Made by a program: the position numbers and the translations under genes
In this document: positions 15,500 through 19,472 of the stretch, piece by piece
Position numbering within the stretch: position 1 is the stretch's first letter
How the letters are laid out: the number at the start of each line of letters is the position of its first letter
Assembly (NCBI GenBank): GCA_963825415.1
Contig: CAWGTD010000007.1
Coordinates: 1-19,472 of the forward strand
Direction: 5' to 3'
Length of the DNA: 19,472 nucleotides
DNA from: BP-464 sp963825415
GTDB taxonomy: Bacteria; Actinomycetota; Thermoleophilia; Solirubrobacterales; Solirubrobacteraceae
The notes under the pieces: model-generated
What the model was told of the DNA's origin: nothing
Database searches by the model: none
Seen by the model: only the letters and a program-made list of their open reading frames with translations

Positions 15500-16537
15500 A
15501 TGGCTACAAGGCGTGAGCCGAAGCTCGTGCTGCGTCCCGAGTACGACGAGTGGTGTCTGCTCGAACAGCACCCCGACCTCTACGACGCGGTACTCATCAA
15601 GGACGAATACTCCGCGCCGTACCACACCGACCATCCGCATCACGGGCGCGACGCCGAACGACTCGCCAAGGCGGTTCCCGCCCACCGCGAGCTGTGGCGG
15701 GACCCTGAAACCGCGGGCCTCGTGTCCCGCTCGAGCGCGCGCCTCGGGCGTGCCGCGCGTCTGCGTGGAACGCCGCTCGCCAGGCAGTTCGACCTTCCGC
15801 TCGACCTCGCCCTGCTGGCCAGCGACTCCGCGCTGCGCGACCTCGCTGTCGATGTCACTCTTGAGAACCAGTCTGGTTCGTCGACGCTGACCCCGCCCTA
15901 CTTCGACTTCGACCGGCGTGCCAGTGTGGCGCTGCAGTTGAATCTCCAGATGCTGCGGCGGACGGTGGCCGTGGCAGCCGACCAGGTGCCGACGGCGGTG
16001 ATCCAGGTGACTCGCCACCGGCTGCTGAAGGGTCTACTTGCTGCTGTGGCACAGGGTTACGCGGCGACCGGCGTGCGGCGCGTGTTACTGCGGGTCCGTG
16101 GCTTTGAGCCGCAGAAGTCGGAGCGCGACGAGTTGGCCGCGTATCTCGATGCCGTCGAAGCATTTGAGCGGCGCGGCGTGGAGGCGCTGCCCGACTGTGT
16201 TGGGCGCTTGGGCCCCGTATTCGTGGCGGACGGCGCCGCGGGCTATACGACCGGGACGCGTTTCTTCCGGAAGGTGCCCGAAGCGCTTCTGTCCGTCGGC
16301 GGTGGTGGCGGCGGCGCGCCGATCGGTGTCCAGGACGCGGGCACGTGGGAGGAGCGGCCTCGCAATCCCGGTGACCATGCATCGGACGCGCGTGTCGAGA
16401 GTCTGCGGTCACTTCGGGAGCTAACGCTGCTAGCTGTGCGCGACCCTGACGCATTGATCGCGTCGCTCCGGAAGGGTGGCCGCTATCCCGTGATCTGGGC
16501 GGGCGTGCTCGCTGAGCGCCGCCGGCGGGCCGCTTGA
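15500..16537 (+). CDS. Hypothetical protein (345 aa), divergent from the replication-relaxation gene
   Basis: I do not recognise this family. The ATG at 15500 is chosen because MATRREPKLVLRPEYDEW is a natural N-terminus and a leaderless -10 fits it. Residues about 30-70 are rich in Asp, His and Tyr (LIKDEYSAPYHTDHPHHG). The middle (about 140-260) alternates strands and helices: LQLNLQMLRRTVAV, AVIQVTRHRLLKGLLAAVA, GVRRVLLRVRGFEPQKS, ERRGVEALPDCVGRLG, PVFVADGAAGYTTGTRFFRK. This suggests an alpha/beta barrel-like enzyme fold. A glycine run (GGGGGG at about 270-276) follows. It has no membrane helix or signal peptide. The end overlaps the convergent gene by 55 bp. Sharing the dyad region with the replication-relaxation gene suggests a role in element maintenance or cargo function. 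The fold and role are inference. Confidence 0.75.
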   Translation: MATRREPKLVLRPEYDEWCLLEQHPDLYDAVLIKDEYSAPYHTDHPHHGRDAERLAKAVPAHRELWRDPETAGLVSRSSARLGRAARLRGTPLARQFDLPLDLALLASDSALRDLAVDVTLENQSGSSTLTPPYFDFDRRASVALQLNLQMLRRTVAVAADQVPTAVIQVTRHRLLKGLLAAVAQGYAATGVRRVLLRVRGFEPQKSERDELAAYLDAVEAFERRGVEALPDCVGRLGPVFVADGAAGYTTGTRFFRKVPEALLSVGGGGGGAPIGVQDAGTWEERPRNPGDHASDARVESLRSLRELTLLAVRDPDALIASLRKGGRYPVIWAGVLAERRRRAA

Positions 16538-17097
16538 ACGAGCGCCCACTCGGGTAGCGAGCGCCCCTCATCGGCGGCGGCGGCCTCCCAGGCCACGAAG
16601 CCCTCCGGGCTCTCGGCGATCGCCCGAAGCGCCCAGGCGTTGGGCGTGAGCCCTGTTCTCTCCGCTTCGGCTTCCCATGCCGTCGCGCTCACGAGACCCG
16701 GCCGGAGCGCGAAGCCGCCGGCAACACCGGCCTGGGGCCGTGGGACGGCGGCGCGCAGTGCGTTCGCGTACTCGCTCAGCCGTGACTGCCGCTTCGCCGC
16801 GAGGGCTTCGGCGGCTGCAGTCGACAGCACCTCGCCGACGACCACGTCGGGCAAGCTGAACACGGAGACCACGAGGGTGGTCGAGCGCGTCGCCTCGACC
16901 GCGAGCGTGGCCCAGAGCACGGCCGGAAGGCCTGCGACCGCGGCGCGGCGCTCGATCTCCGCCGCCTCGTCACGCGAGAGCGAGAGCACGATCTCGCGGC
17001 CGAGCTCGCCCGGGCGCTGAGGCTGGAGCGCCAGGTCGTATGGCCGCCGAGGCGGCCGCGGTGACGACGGAGGAGTCGGACCGGTAGCACCGACCAC
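16483..17097 (-). CDS. Hypothetical protein with three ribbon-helix-helix-like motifs (204 aa)
   Basis: The frame is open to 17373 but would then run through the divergent gene. A GTG at 17097 (204 aa) clears the operator and is taken as start; a GTG at 17160 is an alternative that overlaps it. Three similar segments are visible: AEIERRAAVAGLPAVLWATL (46-65), AWEAEAERTGLTPNAWALRA (140-159) and AWEAAAADEGRSLPEWALVQ (169-188). All fit E-x-x-A-x-x-x-G-x(1-2)-P-x-x-W-A-L/T. The first is preceded by a strand (EIVLSLSRDEA), as in ribbon-helix-helix DNA-binding proteins. A middle section carries an acidic-hydrophobic stretch (VVSVFSLPDVVVGEVLS). Such proteins serve as mobilization accessory factors or antitoxins, but no family name can be given. 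It faces a small winged-helix gene across a palindrome. Confidence 0.6.
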   Translation of the reverse strand: MVGATGPTPPSSPRPPRRPYDLALQPQRPGELGREIVLSLSRDEAAEIERRAAVAGLPAVLWATLAVEATRSTTLVVSVFSLPDVVVGEVLSTAAAEALAAKRQSRLSEYANALRAAVPRPQAGVAGGFALRPGLVSATAWEAEAERTGLTPNAWALRAIAESPEGFVAWEAAAADEGRSLPEWALVQAARRRRSASTPAQITG

Positions 17098-17116
17098 GTG
17101 GAGATGTCGATCCCGG

Positions 17117-17141
17117 AAAACTATGTTTAGACCATAGTTTT
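17117..17141. promoter_or_regulatory. Operator-like palindrome between divergent genes
   Basis: AAAACTATG (17117-17125), 7-bp spacer, CATAGTTTT (17133-17141): perfect 9-bp arms and an AT-rich island in GC-rich DNA. It contains -10-like hexamers on both strands (TATGTT on +, TATGGT on -), so a bound dimer would cover the start regions of both the 17154 gene and the 17097 gene. The winged-helix product of the + gene is the natural candidate repressor. Confidence 0.65.
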
Positions 17142-17153
17142 CTATGAGGACGT

Positions 17154-17477
17154 ATGACACGGGTCGATGTACCCGAGCGCGTACCGGACTGGCTATTGGG
17201 AGGCCAGGTGCGCCGGCGTGTCTTCGAGGCGCTCGCGCGTCCTGACGGCTGCAACGCGGCGGAACTCGCCAGAGAGATCGATGCCGGCGAGGCAACGGTG
17301 TACGAAGTGATCCGGGCGCTACGCGAGATCGGCGCTCTCGAGACGATCGAACGCGGGCGCTACCGGCTTGCACGGAAGGCGCCCGTGGCGAAGGCCCTGC
17401 GATCTCTAGTCACCGCCTCGCGAGAGTTCGCTGACAGGCCGATCAGCCGCCCGCCCGGCCGAGTCAAGCGGCAGTGA
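17154..17477 (+). CDS. Small winged-helix DNA-binding regulator (107 aa)
   Basis: ATG at 17154 with GAGGA at 17146-17150 gives 107 aa. The N-terminus (MTRVDVPERVPDWLLGGQVR) is followed by a winged helix at about residues 20-75: helix 1 RRRVFEALARPDG, helix 2 NAAELAREID, recognition helix AGEATVYEVIRALREIGALE, and wing TIERGRYRLA. This is an ArsR/MarR-like transcription-factor fold. The tail is basic (RPPGRVKRQ). There is no ligand-binding domain, so it is probably a simple autorepressor of the divergent pair through the palindrome at 17117-17141. Such small winged-helix proteins also act as antitoxins (AbiEi-like), which would make the - strand neighbour a partner, but nothing in the neighbour looks like a known toxin. 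Confidence 0.7.
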   Translation: MTRVDVPERVPDWLLGGQVRRRVFEALARPDGCNAAELAREIDAGEATVYEVIRALREIGALETIERGRYRLARKAPVAKALRSLVTASREFADRPISRPPGRVKRQ

Positions 17478-17591
17478 CGCGCGCCGTAGTTCCAATGTGG
17501 TTCCGATTCGCCCGAATCGCCGGACCTTGAGACCCAGAGAAATCTCTCGGAAAATGGCTTGCTCAGGCGACCAGAAACGCTCCGGAGACGC
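17478..17591. other. Intergenic stretch with one hairpin
   Basis: Between the winged-helix gene and the small - strand frame. It holds a perfect hairpin CGATTCG-CC-CGAATCG (17504-17519), without a T-run, 27 bp after the winged-helix stop; it may end transcription from either side or be a binding site. A weak GAGAAATCTCTC symmetry follows at about 17535. No gene is seen. Confidence 0.35.
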
Positions 17592-17702
17592 TCAGCTCTT
17601 GGTCGACGGGCGATCGAGGCCGCGAGTCTCGCCCTGCATCGGGCTCGGCCGAAGCGGCTCGGGCTTCGGAGTGGGCGGAGGAGTGCTCGGCTTGGCCGCC
17701 AT
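17592..17702 (-). CDS. Possible small proline-rich protein (36 aa)
   Basis: On the - strand an ATG at 17702, 10 nt after the stop of the membrane-protein gene, opens a 36-aa frame to TGA at 17594-17592. The peptide begins MAAKPSTPPPTPKPEPLRPS and ends RGLDRPSTKS: proline- and lysine-rich, no membrane helix. Its placement as third gene after integrase and membrane protein, and its GC-rich third positions, make it plausible. The size is too small and the start signal too weak for certainty. It could also be a relic of a proline-rich tail lost from the preceding gene. Confidence 0.3.
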   Translation of the reverse strand: MAAKPSTPPPTPKPEPLRPSPMQGETRGLDRPSTKS

Positions 17703-17712
17703 GGGAGTCAGT

Positions 17713-18204
17713 CTAGGTCTCCCCTACGAGGTTGACCACCCATGCCACAACCTCTGCCACAAGCAGCACCGCTCCGACGCGGAAGGCGAAGGCGAGAATC
17801 CGCAACTGGATGGCGTTCCGGACATAGCTGGCCGACATATGAAGGGCAAGATCGCGATGGATGAGCGGAACCTCGAGCGGTCCATCGGTGCTCTCGACGT
17901 AGGTGGCGATGAACCGCTCGGCGTTGACGGTGAAGACCCAGTCGCGGCGTGGCCATAGGACGACTAGGACAGTCGCGCCGACACACGCGAAGAAGACGAT
18001 CGCCACCCATGCGGCGGCGCCCACATCCGGATCCATCAACGCGCGGCTACCGAAGAACGACGTGGTGACGGCTGCCGCCGCGATGAGCACCGCCGACCGG
18101 GAGCGCAGCTCGTTCACAACGCCCTCCTGCGCATCGAGGGCCCGCTTCGCCTCGTCGTAAGCGAGCTCGTAGTGCGAATCGAGCGACGGGTCAGGCGAGC
18201 TCAC
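17713..18204 (-). CDS. Three-helix membrane protein, overlapping the integrase gene (163 aa)
   Basis: GTG at 18204, 14 nt inside the integrase gene end, gives MSSPDPSLDSHYELAYDEAK onward. Residues 12-36 form an amphipathic helix (YDEAKRALDAQEGVVNELRS). Membrane helices are at about 37-55 (SAVLIAAAAVTTSFFGSRA), 65-84 (WVAIVFFACVGATVLVVLW) and 137-160 (ILAFAFRVGAVLLVAEVVAW), with a cytoplasmic or periplasmic loop containing DLALHMSASYVRNAIQLR between the last two. The helix-then-two-membrane-spans layout resembles SLATT and Pycsar-type (PycTM) membrane effectors, though the fit is by architecture and no family name is certain. No linked nucleotide cyclase or nucleotidyltransferase gene is seen. 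The overlap implies co-expression with the integrase. Confidence 0.7.
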   Translation of the reverse strand: MSSPDPSLDSHYELAYDEAKRALDAQEGVVNELRSRSAVLIAAAAVTTSFFGSRALMDPDVGAAAWVAIVFFACVGATVLVVLWPRRDWVFTVNAERFIATYVESTDGPLEVPLIHRDLALHMSASYVRNAIQLRILAFAFRVGAVLLVAEVVAWVVNLVGET

Positions 18205-19345
18205 GCTGAGGCTCCTCGATGGCGAACGCTTCGGCGACCAGCGCCGCGTCGGTCTCGCGCGGCACGTAGTGCAGGTACTTCATCGTCGTCTGGATGTCGG
18301 CGTGCCCCATCCACTCCTGCACGCGCCGGATGTCGGTCTTGCCGATCATGCGCGTGCCGAAGGTGTGGCGCAGGTCGTGGAAGCGCAGGCGGCGCAGACC
18401 GGCTCGCTTGAGCGCCGTCTCGTAGCGCCTCGCGAGCGCGCGCGCGTCGAGGTGATCGCCGGACGACCCCGGGAAGACAAGATCGTCCTCGCCGACCCCG
18501 TGCTTGCGTTGGCCGAGCTTGGCGAGCGCCTCGGCGACCTGAGGCGCAAGCGGAACCGAGCGCACCTTGCCCGACTTGGGGGTCGTCTCGTGGCCGGCGG
18601 CGAAGCTTGCGCGTACGCGCAAGGTGTGGCTGGCGAAGTCGACGTCACGCCAGCGCAGTGCGACGAGCTCGCCGCGCCGTAGACCGGTGAAGGCGGCGGT
18701 GAGGTAGATCGCGGCATCCTGCTCGCTCGCGGCGGCTCGGACCAGCGCCATCACCTCCTCGGGCGAGAAGACCTCGATGTCGCCGCTGCGCTGCTGCGAA
18801 GGCTTCTCTACGTCGGCGACCGGGTTCACCATGAGCCCGTAGACCTTGCGCGCGCGCACGAAGATGCCATGCATCAGCACGAGCGCCTTCAGGCGAGTGC
18901 TGGCCGCCTTGTCGACCCTCGTGAGCCATGACTCGATCATCGGCGTCGTGACGTCTTCGAGGCGCTGCTCGCCGAAGGCCGGTAGCAGCATCGAGCGGAC
19001 GATCACGCGGTAGCCCTCGACGGTCGACGGCTTGCGCTGGCGATCGTGCTCGACGTAGCGCAACCATTCGGCGGCGGCGTCGGCGAACGTCGCGCCCGTG
19101 CGCACCTGCCCTGCCAAGGTGCCGCGGCGCGCCTGGTCGAGGGCGTCGCGCAACCAGTACTCGGCAAGGCGCTTGGTGAAGTAGCCGGCGGGCGGGCGGC
19201 CACGCTCAGTCCACGCCGGTCCGAGGCGTCGCTGGACCTGTCGACCGTCGGGCAGCCGGTACTTCGCATACCAGGCCGGCCCGCGCTTTCGCTCGACGCG
19301 GAAGACGTGTCCCGAGGGCGCGCGGTAGGTCGTGAGGGCTCTCAT
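18191..19345 (-). CDS. Tyrosine recombinase/integrase of the element
   Basis: A 384-aa site-specific integrase. Residues 1-75 form an N-terminal arm-binding region (AYRAPSGHVF-like start, WYAKYRLPDGRQVQRRLG). About 83-180 is the SAM-like core-binding domain (ATFADAAAEWLRYVEHDR, STVEGYRVIVRSMLLPAFGE). From about 190 comes the catalytic domain. Active-site residues are visible: Arg223 in FTGLRRGEL, Lys257 in TTPKSGKVRSVPL, His323 and Arg326 in HDLRHTFG, His348 in WMGHADIQTT and nucleophile Tyr357 in MKYLHY. All are intact and the length is normal, so it should be active. It breaks and joins DNA at the tRNA-Thr att site. The 3' end overlaps the membrane-protein gene by 14 nt. ATG 19345 has no good Shine-Dalgarno sequence. 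The arm-like repeats lie 50-65 bp upstream, so integrase binding may also repress its own promoter. Confidence 0.95.
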   Translation of the reverse strand: MRALTTYRAPSGHVFRVERKRGPAWYAKYRLPDGRQVQRRLGPAWTERGRPPAGYFTKRLAEYWLRDALDQARRGTLAGQVRTGATFADAAAEWLRYVEHDRQRKPSTVEGYRVIVRSMLLPAFGEQRLEDVTTPMIESWLTRVDKAASTRLKALVLMHGIFVRARKVYGLMVNPVADVEKPSQQRSGDIEVFSPEEVMALVRAAASEQDAAIYLTAAFTGLRRGELVALRWRDVDFASHTLRVRASFAAGHETTPKSGKVRSVPLAPQVAEALAKLGQRKHGVGEDDLVFPGSSGDHLDARALARRYETALKRAGLRRLRFHDLRHTFGTRMIGKTDIRRVQEWMGHADIQTTMKYLHYVPRETDAALVAEAFAIEEPQRELA

Positions 19346-19378
19346 CGCGAGGTCTGCTCACTAGGCGCGAGCAACGCG

Positions 19379-19384
19379 ATCCTA
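19379..19384 (-). promoter_or_regulatory. Putative -10 element (TAGGAT) of the integrase gene
   Basis: On the - strand TAGGAT (19384-19379) fits TAnnnT and would give a leader of roughly 25-30 nt before the ATG at 19345. The GGGGACA repeats lie in the expected -20 to -40 region, so occupied arm sites would block this promoter. Confidence 0.35.
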
Positions 19385-19393
19385 CGCCCTTCC

Positions 19394-19412
19394 GGGGACA
19401 TACTGGGGACAC
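19394..19412 (+). repeat. Arm-type repeat pair, right end (GGGGACAT / GGGGACAC)
   Basis: GGGGACAT (19394-19401) and GGGGACAC (19405-19412), 3 bp apart, followed by GCTCC. They match the left-end pair at 10449-10468 in sequence and orientation. They lie just upstream of the integrase gene, where integrase arm sites are expected. Confidence 0.6.
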
Positions 19413-19444
19413 GCTCCGTGTCTGGAGCCCGACACCAAATATAG

Positions 19445-19469
19445 AAACCCCGCATGTAGCGGGGCTTTC
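19445..19469 (-). terminator. Bidirectional rho-independent terminator at the right edge
   Basis: CCCCGC (19448-19453), loop ATGTA, GCGGGG (19459-19464), with GAAA before and CTTTC after: a stem of at least 6 GC pairs with a T-rich tail. On the - strand the stem is followed by TTTCTATATTTGG, a good terminator for a gene entering from the right, such as the predicted intact tRNA-Thr. Confidence 0.7.
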
Positions 19470-19472
19470 AAA

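Larger units (their letters stand above)
10322..19472. mobile_element. tRNA-Thr-integrated element (integrative/mobilizable island), right end outside window
   Basis: Evidence for one inserted unit: a 3'-half tRNA-Thr copy at the left edge; a tyrosine integrase near the right edge; matching GGGGACA-type repeat pairs at 10449-10468 and 19394-19412; and a change from compact one-direction chromosomal genes to mixed-strand accessory genes, several with lower GC. In a 3'-end tRNA integration the displaced 3' half marks the distal end and the intact tRNA sits on the integrase side, so with the tRNA on the - strand the intact gene is predicted just right of 19472. Cargo includes an RHS toxin-immunity pair and a replication-relaxation gene. 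No FtsK/TraB-type transfer gene is visible, so self-transmission cannot be claimed. Confidence 0.8.

Noticed and set aside
15109..15516. Short frames through the intergenic dyad (15109-15432 on -, 15328-15516 on +).
   Set aside because: They run through a strongly symmetric non-coding region and have no recognisable protein features.
17504..17519. Rho-independent terminator after the winged-helix gene.
   Set aside because: The hairpin is perfect but short and has no T-run on either strand, so it is recorded only as a hairpin.
17497..17958. A 153-aa + strand frame opposite the membrane-protein gene.
   Set aside because: The opposite strand encodes clear membrane helices; this frame is low complexity and begins inside a hairpin region.
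1..19472. CRISPR array, rRNA or insertion-sequence transposase.
   Set aside because: No regularly spaced repeats, rRNA motifs or transposase DDE-type genes were seen on reading either strand.

Overview
The window comes from a very GC-rich chromosome. Overlapping six-gene MCE operons of this type are an actinobacterial trait. The gene mix (MCE operon, secreted CocE-like hydrolase with a C-terminal Ig-like domain, replication-relaxation protein, this integrase type) points to the Thermoleophilia/Solirubrobacterales side of the phylum. That placement is inference from gene content only; no rRNA gene is present.

Left part, 1-10298: ordinary chromosomal genes, all on the + strand. The tail of a YrbE/MlaE-type permease is followed by six MCE (MlaD-domain) genes, each overlapping the next by 4 nt, so seven genes are probably translated as one coupled unit making a lipid/sterol-type importer. 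The first MCE gene carries an apparent 1-base frameshift near position 253. A hairpin and a probable leaderless promoter separate the operon from a secreted CocE/NonD-type serine hydrolase.

Right part, about 10322-19472: an integrated mobile element that runs off the right edge. Its left boundary is a 3'-half copy of a tRNA-Thr(CGU) gene on the - strand. A tyrosine integrase lies near the other end. Matching pairs of GGGGACA-type repeats lie just inside the left boundary and just upstream of the integrase, as expected for integrase arm sites. The intact tRNA-Thr should lie just beyond 19472.

Element cargo, left to right: a small acidic protein; an N-terminally truncated RHS/YD-repeat protein ending in an RNase A-like (CdiA-CT type) toxin domain; its overlapping CdiI-family immunity gene; debris and one or two small unknown genes that could be further immunity-type genes; a replication-relaxation gene divergent from an unknown 345-aa protein, with a striking nested 176-bp dyad between them (candidate origin or control region); a protein with three related helical (ribbon-helix-helix-like) motifs divergent from a small winged-helix regulator across a perfect AT-rich operator palindrome; then a three-helix membrane protein overlapping the integrase gene. 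The element looks like an integrative, possibly mobilizable or self-replicating, island carrying an interbacterial-competition module.
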